7,988 nucleotides of DNA from Balneolales bacterium (GTDB taxonomy: Bacteria; Bacteroidota; Rhodothermia; Balneolales; HLUCCA01): the NCBI GenBank assembly GCA_022565415.1, contig JAIUMT010000137.1:1-7988 (forward strand). The letters run 5' to 3'. Of the stretch, positions 1 through 6,599 are shown piece after piece. The translations under genes were made by a program, and so were the position numbers. Every line of letters begins with the position of its first letter. The first letter of the stretch is position 1. Under the pieces are notes generated by a model. It had not been told where the DNA came from. It searched no databases and saw only the letters and a list, made by a program, of their open reading frames with translations.

Positions 1-1683
1 ATTTGTAAAGATAGTGCCGATGAGGGTCGGACTACACCCGTTTCCTGCCTTATTCCACCGACAAAGTATCCCTCCGCCTGAATTATCGGGATATGTGGAA
101 CAGTTTGCATTTCCAGTTTGAATCGTAATACCTGTCAAGAGTGTGGCATTTGTGATAGTTCCTGATGATACCCCATCAAAAGTAACAACATGGTAACTGT
201 TGTCGGAAATGTCATTTGCTATGCCAATATCACCGTCTAGAATGGTTCGATGTTCTGAAGGATTACGTTCTGAGGTTGTTCCTCCGCCTTCGGGAAATCC
301 GCCATAAATCCGAACTCCGTCCATTTCGCCGGTAATGGTGAAGCTGTTTGTACGAGCACTTCCGGGTTTGTAGGTTCCAGCGGCGATATGTATTTCGTCG
401 TTTCCGGTGGCAACGGCTAAGGCGCTGTTGAGGTCAGTAAAGGCCGATGACCATGTAAGACCATCGTTGAGCCCCTCTGCGGATGCATCTACATAGATAA
501 CTACAGTCCCAGAGAAGGCATTTTCGTAGGCTCCAATACTCACATTTCCATTCGAAATGCGCGGATCTCCGATGATGTCGGTAGGTAATTGCTCGGTCAC
601 ATTTCCGTTGTAGTTCACATCAGCGAAATCGAGCGGAACAGAGCTGTTTGAACCAACGTTGAGCACATTACTTTCGGCCGTAGGGATAAAATCTGCGTTT
701 AATAGAGGATTGGAGTCGATAAGTCCGCCACCGTTTGTGATAGTGGATGGTGAAAGCTGTCTAATTGCACTTAGACCGCCATCTAGTACACTATGGTTGA
801 TTTGCAGCGTGGCACCTGCTAAGGCAATTCGATCACCCGCTGGACCTGTATTATTCCAAATGATGGTATTTGAAATTGACAAGGTTGCGCTGTTTAAGAA
901 TACAGCCCCACCAATTTGTCCTGCTGAATTATTAACGATTGTACTGTTTACAATCGAGGCCGATGTCGTTCCCGGAACAAAATAGATTGCTCCAGCGAAG
1001 CCAAGCGCGCTATTTCCTGCAAATACACTATTCACAATGCGCATATTCCCGGAGCTATAAATTGCCGCACCCTGACCTGATATGTTATCTGTGAAAAAAG
1101 AGTTAATTACCACCATTCGGCCCTTGTCGCCATCGCCTGTTGCATGAATTGCCCCACCCATAGATTCGGCATTATTATCTACAAAACGCATATTAGCTAA
1201 AGTCGGACTACATTCGTGAGTTGCATTTCCGATACAACGGAGTCCGCCCCCACTGTTTGTCGCGCCAACATTCGCATTTCCACCCGTTATTGTGAATCCG
1301 TCTAGCCGTGTTGCGTTTGTGATGGCGCTTGAACTCGCATCTATATACACCACACTGTAACTGTTTCCATCAGACGTGCCACTCTGATTAATATCACCGC
1401 TTAGGATGGTTTGCTTGTTCGATGGATCACGGTCGGAAAAAGTATCACCACTCGTGAAACCGCCAAAAATCCGGATGCCATTTTTGGCACCAGTTAACGT
1501 AAATCGCGCATTTCGATCGTTAGAATCACCGCCATCAGATAAGTCTGGATAGTAGGTTCCTTCGGCAACCCAGATCTGGTCGGCCCCAGTCCCCGCAGAA
1601 ATGGCCTCATTTAGATGGACATAAGCGTTTTGCCACGAAGATCCATCAGCATTTCCCGTTGCATTTACATCGACATAAATAAT
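1..1683 (-). repeat. Tandem duplication of the beta-helix domain inside the CDS
   Basis: Two homologous units lie head to tail at protein level, offset by about 391-394 residues. Matching landmarks are IYVD at residues 40-43 and 434-437, GTYYP versus GTYKP, IRIFGGF versus VRIYGGF, TILSGDI versus TILDGDI, and SGGGLRC versus SGGGILC followed by a CSPTL motif in both. The first unit spans roughly bases 517-1683 and the second starts near 504 and runs off the window. The DNA copies have diverged, so this is an old duplication rather than a recent repeat. Confidence 0.8.
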
Positions 1684-1797
1684 CGATTGACCCACGAGAT
1701 TTGAGGCTAAAACAAAAAGCATCAATGTTAAAGATGCAAGTCGTTTACCAATTGAAAATTGTTTTGTATCGGTGATTCTTCGGTTGATAGGTCTCAT
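1..1797 (-). CDS. Secreted tandem beta-helix protein (choice-of-anchor Q type), C-terminal part outside window
   Basis: I translated this frame by hand. It is open from ATG at 1797 to the window edge, giving 599 residues with no stop. An in-frame TAA lies five codons upstream, which fixes the start region. The leader is A-rich without a Shine-Dalgarno. Residues 1-37 look like a signal peptide: basic N-region, hydrophobic stretch at about 20-35, then Gly36-Gln37 before the mature Ser38, a common Bacteroidota pattern. The rest is Gly/Asn/Ser/Thr-rich with repeated short beta-strand rungs such as GGAI and IVNSTIVNNSA, as in right-handed parallel beta-helices. Unit 1 (about 39-427) opens with IYVD and closes with a GDPRI...IGAYE signature. 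Unit 2 restarts with IYVD at 434 and continues off the window. The protein is probably surface-exposed or secreted. A C-terminal sorting domain (for example type IX) would be expected but is not visible. Ligand or enzymatic activity is unknown. Confidence 0.85.
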   Translation of the reverse strand, partial: MRPINRRITDTKQFSIGKRLASLTLMLFVLASNLVGQSIIYVDVNATGNADGSSWQNAYVHLNEAISAGTGADQIWVAEGTYYPDLSDGGDSNDRNARFTLTGAKNGIRIFGGFTSGDTFSDRDPSNKQTILSGDINQSGTSDGNSYSVVYIDASSSAITNATRLDGFTITGGNANVGATNSGGGLRCIGNATHECSPTLANMRFVDNNAESMGGAIHATGDGDKGRMVVINSFFTDNISGQGAAIYSSGNMRIVNSVFAGNSALGFAGAIYFVPGTTSASIVNSTIVNNSAGQIGGAVFLNSATLSISNTIIWNNTGPAGDRIALAGATLQINHSVLDGGLSAIRQLSPSTITNGGGLIDSNPLLNADFIPTAESNVLNVGSNSSVPLDFADVNYNGNVTEQLPTDIIGDPRISNGNVSIGAYENAFSGTVVIYVDASAEGLNDGLTWSSAFTDLNSALAVATGNDEIHIAAGTYKPGSARTNSFTITGEMDGVRIYGGFPEGGGTTSERNPSEHRTILDGDIGIANDISDNSYHVVTFDGVSSGTITNATLLTGITIQTGNANCSTYPDNSGGGILCRWNKAGNGCSPTLIGTIFTN

Positions 1798-1885
1798 TTG
1801 GGCGTATCTTTAAACAGTTGGGTACAGGTAGTGGGGAAAATCAATTTTTCCACCAGAAGAGTATACCGATTAGAGAAGCGCTGGG

Positions 1886-1905
1886 AATCACCCGAAATGG
1901 TGATT
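1886..1905. repeat. 7-bp inverted repeat upstream of the beta-helix gene
   Basis: AATCACC (1886-1892) and GGTGATT (1899-1905) are perfect complements around a 6-base loop. The element sits about 90 bases upstream of the beta-helix start, in the spacer between that gene and the MFS terminator. It could be an operator or a hairpin in the 5' leader. No convincing Bacteroidota-type promoter (TTG / TAnnTTTG) was seen next to it. Confidence 0.35.
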
Positions 1906-1940
1906 ATTCAAGACGAATTACGTTTGTTCTTCCGTTAAAC

Positions 1941-1964
1941 AAAAAAGGCTCCCGAAGGAGCCTT
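1941..1964 (-). terminator. Intrinsic terminator of the MFS transporter gene
   Basis: Read on the minus strand, AAGGCTCC and GGAGCCTT form an 8-bp perfect stem closed by a TTCG tetraloop, followed by a run of six T. It begins 9 bases after the TGA stop of the transporter gene, the classic layout of a Rho-independent terminator. It separates the transporter from the downstream beta-helix gene on the same strand, so the two are probably independent units. Confidence 0.93.
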
Positions 1965-1972
1965 GCTATAAA

Positions 1973-3319
1973 TCAAAACTTCATGTGGTGCCGTTTGTCG
2001 ACCTCTTTAACCGCCAGGTTGCACAAAAATCCGATGAGTAATAGTCCAGCCATGATGTACATAGTTACCGAATAAGCCTGCGCAGCCGGAACTCCCGCAT
2101 CAATCTGCATCTGCCGGATGTAGTTCACCAAAACCGGACCCAATATCCCGGCCGTCGACCAGGCCGTTAGCAACCTTCCGTGAATCGCTCCCCCCTGAAA
2201 CGTGCCAAACAAGTAGCACCAATACGCCGGAATGGTGGAAAATCCACCTCCGTACATGGTCATAATTACAGCCGAAGCGGCAATGAACCAGAATTCTGTA
2301 CTTAAGCTTCCCAATGATGGAACCAGGGCGTAGAGCGTAAGGCCGAGTCCGAAATAGATGCCATAAACGAGTTTCCGACCAATCTTGTCGGAGAAAGATG
2401 ACCATAAAAACCGGCCGGCCAGGTTGAAAAAGCTCAGTAAAGCCACGAAAACTGCGGCAGATTCGGGTGTTACCGTCGCGGGAAACATCTCCTGAATCAT
2501 GGGTGAAGCCTGACTCAAAATGCCAATTCCGGCAGTTACGTTAACCATCAGCATAACCCAAAGTAGCCAAAATTGAGGGGTTTTAAGCGCTACGTCGGCA
2601 TTTACATGATTATTGGTAATCATTTTGTTCGCATTGTTCATGGATGGAACAAATCCCGCGGGGAGCCAATCTTTTGGCGGAACCCTCACTAGAAAAACGC
2701 CGATCATCATGAGGCAGAAATAAATAGATCCCATCACCAACATCGTTTCCCAAACACCAACCGAGGTGGCCGAACTAAAATGATTTAGCAACGCAACGGT
2801 AAGAGGGGAGCCAATCATAGCGCCGCCTCCGAAACCCATTATAGCCATGCCGGTGGCCATTCCCGGACGATCGGGGAACCATTTGATGAGGGTAGAAACG
2901 GGCGATATGTAGCCAATTCCAAGTCCGATCCCGCCAAAAACGCCGTATCCCAGATAAACTAACCAGATGTTGTGTAAATACACCCCAAGTGCCGAAACGA
3001 AAAAACCTCCGCTAAAGCAGATTGCCGAGACGAACATCGCCTTGCGCGGACCTTCCCTCTCAAGCCATTTTCCGAAAACGGCGGCTGAGAGTCCGAGAAA
3101 TACAATTGCGATGGAGAAAATCCATCCGATGGTGGTTAGTCGCCAATCGGCGGCGACGGACTCTGAAACGCCCAAAATCCGCGATAAAGGTAGGTTAAAT
3201 ACGCTAAATGCGTAGACTTGTCCGATAGCGAGATGTATGGCCAGAGCTGCGGGTGGGATGAGCCAGCGGTTATGTGTCGGCTTAGCTACAGAGTGTTTTC
3301 GATCCAAAAATGATAGCAC
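1973..3319 (-). CDS. OFA-family MFS transporter (oxalate/formate antiporter-like)
   Basis: This is a 448-residue inner-membrane carrier with about 12 hydrophobic helices and a polar central loop at about 212-246, the normal length for the family. Family-like landmarks are GQVYAFSVFNLPL (33-45), the loop 2-3 motif GKWLEREGPRK (83-93), the glycine-rich GYISPVSTLIKWFPDRPG block (136-153) and the second motif-A copy GRFLWSSFSDKIGRK (302-316). The late segment HGRLLTAWSTAGILGP (380-395) also fits the OFA family. Known members exchange oxalate for formate or carry pyruvate; the substrate here cannot be read from sequence. The start is GTG, the first possible start after an in-frame TAA upstream, and no ribosome binding site is evident. 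The gene stands alone, divergent from the SDR gene, with its own terminator. No oxalate-degrading enzyme gene is nearby, so the oxalate name should be taken as family only. Confidence 0.85.
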   Translation of the reverse strand: MLSFLDRKHSVAKPTHNRWLIPPAALAIHLAIGQVYAFSVFNLPLSRILGVSESVAADWRLTTIGWIFSIAIVFLGLSAAVFGKWLEREGPRKAMFVSAICFSGGFFVSALGVYLHNIWLVYLGYGVFGGIGLGIGYISPVSTLIKWFPDRPGMATGMAIMGFGGGAMIGSPLTVALLNHFSSATSVGVWETMLVMGSIYFCLMMIGVFLVRVPPKDWLPAGFVPSMNNANKMITNNHVNADVALKTPQFWLLWVMLMVNVTAGIGILSQASPMIQEMFPATVTPESAAVFVALLSFFNLAGRFLWSSFSDKIGRKLVYGIYFGLGLTLYALVPSLGSLSTEFWFIAASAVIMTMYGGGFSTIPAYWCYLFGTFQGGAIHGRLLTAWSTAGILGPVLVNYIRQMQIDAGVPAAQAYSVTMYIMAGLLLIGFLCNLAVKEVDKRHHMKF

Positions 3320-3569
3320 GGTTATAATAATATAGATGGCAGGTGTTTAACGGCAAATTGCGCCCTTAATTAATCGAAGTTCTAGCATCAGAGTTGAAAA
3401 TAATAATAAGTTGTGTGCTAAAACTGGCCTATCCAGGCAATGCCAAAAAATACGGGGATTGCCAATCAACTGCTATACTAAACGTAAAAATTCGTAACTT
3501 TAAGCCGATTAAGAACGTTCGTTAATGCCGTTTTATGGTTTCCCATCACCATATTTCAACAAGACAAAC

Positions 3570-3583
3570 GTTAGAGCTCTAAC
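3570..3583. promoter_or_regulatory. Perfect 14-bp palindrome, candidate operator
   Basis: GTTAGAGCTCTAAC is a perfect two-fold symmetric sequence 53 bases before the SDR start codon. This size and position suit the site of a dimeric repressor or activator. No regulator gene is adjacent, so the protein is unknown and the role is inferred only from symmetry and position. Confidence 0.4.
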
Positions 3584-3603
3584 CAATATTCAATAATGTT
3601 GGT
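3582..3603 (+). promoter_or_regulatory. Leader hairpin overlapping the palindrome
   Basis: ACCAATATT (3582-3590) pairs with AATGTTGGT (3595-3603) around a CAAT loop, giving nine pairs with one G-U wobble on the plus-strand RNA. It shares two bases with the neighbouring palindrome, so in RNA the two structures could not both form completely. It lacks a following T-run, so it is not a plain intrinsic terminator. Confidence 0.3.
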
Positions 3604-3636
3604 CTTTGGTCTATAAAAATTGAAAAACCGTCTGAA

Positions 3637-4458
3637 ATGAAATCTATTTGTGTAATTGGATGCGGATGGCTTGGCACGCCGTTAGCCTCGTTTTTCGTAA
3701 AATCTGGGTATAAGGTTCTGGGAACAACGACCTCAGCAAGCAAAGTAAGTGAGCTAACCGAGAAAGGTATCGGTGCATCGGTTTACCGATTGGGCAATGA
3801 TGATGATTCCCTCCCGCTTGCAGATGTTTACATTATCAATATTCCACCGTCGCAAATTGATAATTATCCAGACAAACTCCGCAGATTATTGAACGCCATT
3901 CCTTCGGATGTACACCAAATTCTGTTTTGCAGTACGACATCCGTGTATGCTGATGAAGACAAAACCGTTACCGAGCAGGATGTTCATCCCGGACATACAC
4001 TTGATGCTGATGAAGCCAACGAAGCGCGTCATGGTACTCCCCGCTCGGTGTTGCTCGAGGCTGAGGGCATTATGGCAGCACATCCCAAAACCACTATTCT
4101 CCGATTAGCCGGACTCATTGGAGGGCAACGACACCCTGTTAAGTTTTTGTCGGGCAGAAAAGATATCAAAATGCCTCAAGCGCCGGTTAACATCATTCAC
4201 CGCAACGAGTTAATCGCAACAATCGCGACATTGGTCGATTTCCAAACCGTGGGTGAAGTTTTTAATGTATGCGCCTCAAAGCACCCCACACGCATAGAAT
4301 ATTACACCAATATTGCAAGGAACTCCGGACTTCCGATACCGGAGTTTGACGAATCCGATTTGCGTTCTGGCAAGTTGATCGATTCGTCGAAAATTCAGAA
4401 GCACATCGGACTATCGCTAACCCAGATCGATCTCCGGATTAGCGATTCCGATAACTGA
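3637..4458 (+). CDS. Atypical SDR, YeeZ-like NAD(P)-binding protein
   Basis: This 273-residue protein has a Rossmann fold typical of atypical short-chain dehydrogenase/reductases annotated as NAD-dependent epimerase/dehydratase family. The dinucleotide-binding GCGWLG is at residues 8-13 directly after the first strand. An STTSVYAD segment (99-106) sits where extended SDRs carry their active-site strand. RLAGLIGGQRHP (156-167), VNIIHRNEL (184-192) and VFNVCASKHPTR (208-219) follow the epimerase-family order. The usual YxxxK catalytic pair is not present; the region reads TPRSVLLEAE (134-143), as in YeeZ-like proteins, so classical SDR redox chemistry is doubtful. Length is normal. The ATG has an A-rich leader. 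The protein is cytosolic by composition. The gene is monocistronic and meets the symporter gene tail to tail with no gap. Its physiological substrate is unknown. Confidence 0.82.
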   Translation: MKSICVIGCGWLGTPLASFFVKSGYKVLGTTTSASKVSELTEKGIGASVYRLGNDDDSLPLADVYIINIPPSQIDNYPDKLRRLLNAIPSDVHQILFCSTTSVYADEDKTVTEQDVHPGHTLDADEANEARHGTPRSVLLEAEGIMAAHPKTTILRLAGLIGGQRHPVKFLSGRKDIKMPQAPVNIIHRNELIATIATLVDFQTVGEVFNVCASKHPTRIEYYTNIARNSGLPIPEFDESDLRSGKLIDSSKIQKHIGLSLTQIDLRISDSDN

Positions 4459-6147
4459 TTACGTCTTTTCTTCGATTTCTCGTGGAATTCGAATCATTTC
4501 CACCATTTCTTGCACGCTTTCGGGCGGAGGTGGCGTTCGTCGCGAAACAACTAGTGCCGTAAAGACATTCAGCAACATACCCAGAGTTCCAATTCCTTCT
4601 GGGGAAATGCCGAACCACCAATGCTCTACATTATTTAGGTGCGGATTAATCATAGCAAAATACACGATGTAGGCTGTGGTGAAGACAATTCCAACAACCA
4701 TCCCGGAAACTGCACCTTGCATGTTCATCCGTTTATCGAAAATCCCGAGTAGGATGGCCGGAAAGAACGAAGCAGCGGCAAGTCCGAAGGCAAATGCCAC
4801 CGTTTGTGCGACGAATCCGGGCGGATTCACCCCAAAATACCCAGCTAGAATTACAGCAAACGATGCGCTGATTCGGGCGATTAGGAGCTCTTTCTTGTCC
4901 GAAATGTCAGGCACAAATGTGCGCTTGATGAGGTCGCGCGATACGGATGTCGATATTACCAAAAGCAATCCTGCGGCAGTGGAGAGTGCGGCGGCCAGAC
5001 CTCCGGCTGCAACTAATCCAACTACCCAATTCGGTAGACTTGCGATTTCAGGATTTGCCAAAACGATGATATCAGGATCGATTGTTACCTCGTTTATGGC
5101 CGGATCAGCATGATATTGTATGATCCCATCTTCGTTTTTGTCTTCGAATCCGATGAGTCCAGTGTTTTCCCAGTTAGAAACCCATGCCGGCATGTCATCA
5201 TAAGATGCATTGTTGATGGTTTGAATCAGATTTGTTTTAGCAAATGCCGCAACAGCAGGAGCAGTTGTGTACAAAAAAGCTATGAACAAAAGCGCATATC
5301 CAGCCGAAATTCGGGCATCTTTCACCCTCGGAACGGTGAAAAATCGCACAATTACGTGCGGGAGTCCTGCGGTGCCGACCATCAAGGCCATCGTTATGAA
5401 GAATACATCTATTGGGGGCCTGAGTCCCGACGTGTACGCGGCAAATCCGAGTTCTATATGCAAACTATCCAGCTTGTCGAGCAAGTAAACTCCTGGATCT
5501 TCAGCCAATGTTCCACCGAATCCAATCTGAGGCACGATATTGCCAGTCATCAGGATGGAGATATAAATTACAGGTACGAGGTATGCGAAAATCAACACGC
5601 AGTATTGAGCGACCTGAGTGTACGTAATGCCTTTCATCCCGCCCAAAACAGCGTAAATAAGCACAATGAGCATACCAATGATTACCCCGGTGGTGATGTC
5701 AACATCCAGGAAGCGCGAAAATACGATTCCGACTCCGCGCATCTGACCAGCAACATAAGTGAAGGATATGAATATCGCGCAGGTTACCGCTACGAGACGG
5801 GCAGTACGGGAATAGTACCTGTCGCCCACGAAATCAGGTACGGTAAATTTGCCGAATTTCCGCAAATAGGGAGCTAGGAGCAGGGCTAAAAGTACATATC
5901 CACCCGTCCAGCCCATGAGGTAAACCCCTCCGTCCCGACCCATAAATGCGATGAGCCCGGCCATGGATAAAAATGATGCGGCCGACATCCAATCGGCGGC
6001 GGTTGCCATTCCATTAGCCAGCGGATGCACGTTCGAACCGGCTACGTAGAACTGAGACGTGTTTCCGGCCCGCGTCCACACTGCGATTCCGATGTAAAGG
6101 GCAAATGTGATGCCAACAATGATGTATGTCCAGGTTTGAATATCCAT
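4459..6147 (-). CDS. Sodium:solute symporter, large subunit (VC_2705/ActP-like)
   Basis: This 562-residue polytopic membrane protein of the SSS family resembles the acetate permease ActP and the VC_2705 subfamily that is paired with a DUF4212 small subunit. Family features include FYVAGSNVHPLANGMATAADW (33-53), TADW/SAASF-type residues in the first core helix, KFTVPDFVGDRYYS (100-113), GGMKGITYTQVAQ (169-181), GLPHVIVRFFTVP (261-273), and the Na2-site helix AALSTAAGLLLVISTSVSRDL (386-406) with its small and Ser/Thr residues. About 13 membrane segments are expected. Residues 330-350 are an acidic extracytoplasmic-type loop containing an EF-hand-like DKNEDGII. Expected activity is Na+-driven uptake of a small organic acid, possibly acetate; this is inferred from family. 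ATG at 6147 follows a strong Shine-Dalgarno that overlaps the stop of the upstream DUF4212 gene, indicating translational coupling. The stop codon abuts that of the SDR gene. Confidence 0.9.
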   Translation of the reverse strand: MDIQTWTYIIVGITFALYIGIAVWTRAGNTSQFYVAGSNVHPLANGMATAADWMSAASFLSMAGLIAFMGRDGGVYLMGWTGGYVLLALLLAPYLRKFGKFTVPDFVGDRYYSRTARLVAVTCAIFISFTYVAGQMRGVGIVFSRFLDVDITTGVIIGMLIVLIYAVLGGMKGITYTQVAQYCVLIFAYLVPVIYISILMTGNIVPQIGFGGTLAEDPGVYLLDKLDSLHIELGFAAYTSGLRPPIDVFFITMALMVGTAGLPHVIVRFFTVPRVKDARISAGYALLFIAFLYTTAPAVAAFAKTNLIQTINNASYDDMPAWVSNWENTGLIGFEDKNEDGIIQYHADPAINEVTIDPDIIVLANPEIASLPNWVVGLVAAGGLAAALSTAAGLLLVISTSVSRDLIKRTFVPDISDKKELLIARISASFAVILAGYFGVNPPGFVAQTVAFAFGLAAASFFPAILLGIFDKRMNMQGAVSGMVVGIVFTTAYIVYFAMINPHLNNVEHWWFGISPEGIGTLGMLLNVFTALVVSRRTPPPPESVQEMVEMIRIPREIEEKT

Positions 6148-6151
6148 GTTG

Positions 6152-6158
6152 CTCCTTA
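6152..6158 (-). promoter_or_regulatory. Strong ribosome binding site of the symporter gene, overlapping the upstream stop
   Basis: On the minus strand the sequence TAAGGAG starts with the TAA stop of the DUF4212 gene and ends 4 bases before the symporter ATG. This fixes the symporter start and suggests that ribosomes finishing the small subunit re-initiate on the large one. It is the only strong Shine-Dalgarno seen among the genes of this window. Confidence 0.85.
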
Positions 6159-6410
6159 ATCCTCGCTTACGCCAAATTCATGATCCAGTTTGTTCGACAA
6201 GTACACATATGCAAAAATGATGAGCACGAAAATGTACATCGATCCCTGCTGTGCAAACCAAAATCCGAGTCCGAAGCCCATGAATCTGAATTGATCGAGG
6301 TAGTCGACCAAAATAATTCCGAGCACAAATGAGGCGGTGAACCAGATTACAAGCAAAACGCTAAGAATTCGAAGATGCCTGGTCCAGTACTGTTTATAGA
6401 TTTCCTTCAT
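6156..6410 (-). CDS. DUF4212 small subunit of sodium:solute symporter
   Basis: This 84-residue membrane protein has two hydrophobic helices (about 15-36 and 48-72) and short charged ends. It carries the family's characteristic YW near the N-terminus (8-9) and the block GFGLGFWFAQQGSMYIFV (45-62), ending in a polar LDHEFGVSED tail. It matches in length and pattern the small proteins found directly ahead of VC_2705-type symporters, and here that gene follows after 8 bases. It is presumed to be a partner or stabilising subunit of the transporter; a direct role in transport is not established. The start is ATG at 6410, since an in-frame TAA lies seven codons upstream. It has no clear Shine-Dalgarno, unlike its downstream partner. 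It is the first gene of a two-gene operon whose promoter must lie in 6411-6599. Confidence 0.88.
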   Translation of the reverse strand: MKEIYKQYWTRHLRILSVLLVIWFTASFVLGIILVDYLDQFRFMGFGLGFWFAQQGSMYIFVLIIFAYVYLSNKLDHEFGVSED

Positions 6411-6440
6411 AGTTGAGGCTATTACTGGTTAAAATTGACG

Positions 6441-6460
6441 AAGTAAGACTAAGTAAGACG
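6441..6460. repeat. Tandem 10-mer repeat in the symporter operon leader
   Basis: AAGTAAGACT and AAGTAAGACG follow each other directly, differing only in the last base. They lie 31 bases before the DUF4212 start codon, in the spacer shared with the divergent DUF294 gene. One helical turn of spacing between identical half-sites is typical of activator or response-regulator sites on one face of DNA. The function is inferred only from this arrangement. Confidence 0.5.
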
Positions 6461-6464
6461 CAGT

Positions 6465-6484
6465 TGTCGCCGACACGCGCGACA
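6465..6484. promoter_or_regulatory. GC-rich inverted repeat in the divergent spacer
   Basis: TGTCGC (6465-6470) and GCGACA (6479-6484) are perfect complements with an 8-base loop, and an extra CGACA (6471-6475) allows an alternative shorter hairpin. This GC-rich island stands out in an otherwise AT-rich spacer and lies 4 bases after the tandem 10-mer. It may be an operator or a leader hairpin for the symporter operon. Confidence 0.4.
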
Positions 6485-6530
6485 GTTCGTAAGGAAATGA
6501 AAATATTTAAAATATCAAATTGGCATTTCG

Positions 6531-6559
6531 TTGACTTTCAATCTTTTTGAGCTTAATTA
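6531..6559 (+). promoter_or_regulatory. Possible promoter of the DUF294 gene
   Basis: TTGACT (6531-6536) is a good -35-like element, and 17 bases later TAATTA (6554-6559) is a poor -10-like element, about 40 bases before the start codon. The Bacteroidota -7 consensus is not clearly present, so this is only a candidate. Confidence 0.25.
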
Positions 6560-6599
6560 GTTGTAGAGTCTGGAAATTTTAATTGTCGGATGAAGATTT

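Larger units (their letters stand above)
3320..3636. other. Divergent intergenic spacer with palindromes
   Basis: This 317-base AT-rich spacer separates the divergent MFS and SDR genes and must hold both promoters. I see no open frame of gene quality. Visible structure includes an inverted repeat GGCAAT (3436-3441) / ATTGCC (3458-3463), the perfect palindrome at 3570-3583, a hairpin at 3582-3603 and a 7-base tandem repeat TTGGTCT (3599-3605, 3606-3612). A TATAAA at 3612-3617 could be a -10 box for the plus-strand gene, but no good -35 partner is present. Confidence 0.6.

Noticed and set aside
659..985. A 108-codon plus-strand frame opposite the beta-helix gene
   Set aside because: The minus strand is open for 599 codons with a signal peptide and repeated domains; this frame has no family features.
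1831..1853. Imperfect GTGGGGAAA / TTTTTCCAC hairpin upstream of the beta-helix gene
   Set aside because: It pairs well only on the plus-strand RNA through G-U wobbles, whereas transcription here is expected from the minus strand, where those become mismatches.
1818..2075. An 85-codon plus-strand frame across the MFS terminator
   Set aside because: It runs through the intrinsic terminator and the 3' end of the transporter gene and shows no protein-like pattern.
3637..4458. Loss-of-function frameshift in the SDR gene suggested by the abutting stop
   Set aside because: The protein has normal family length and all expected blocks to its end, so it appears complete.
4482..4503. GTGGAA / TTCCAC inverted repeat near the junction of the convergent genes as a terminator
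   Set aside because: The stem is only 6 bp with a 10-base loop, it has no T-run, and it lies within the symporter coding sequence.
5110..5877. A 255-codon open frame on the plus strand inside the symporter gene
   Set aside because: It is fully antisense to a well-supported membrane transporter, its translation is rich in Cys, His, Arg and Ser with no recognisable domain, and it has no separate promoter or ribosome binding site.
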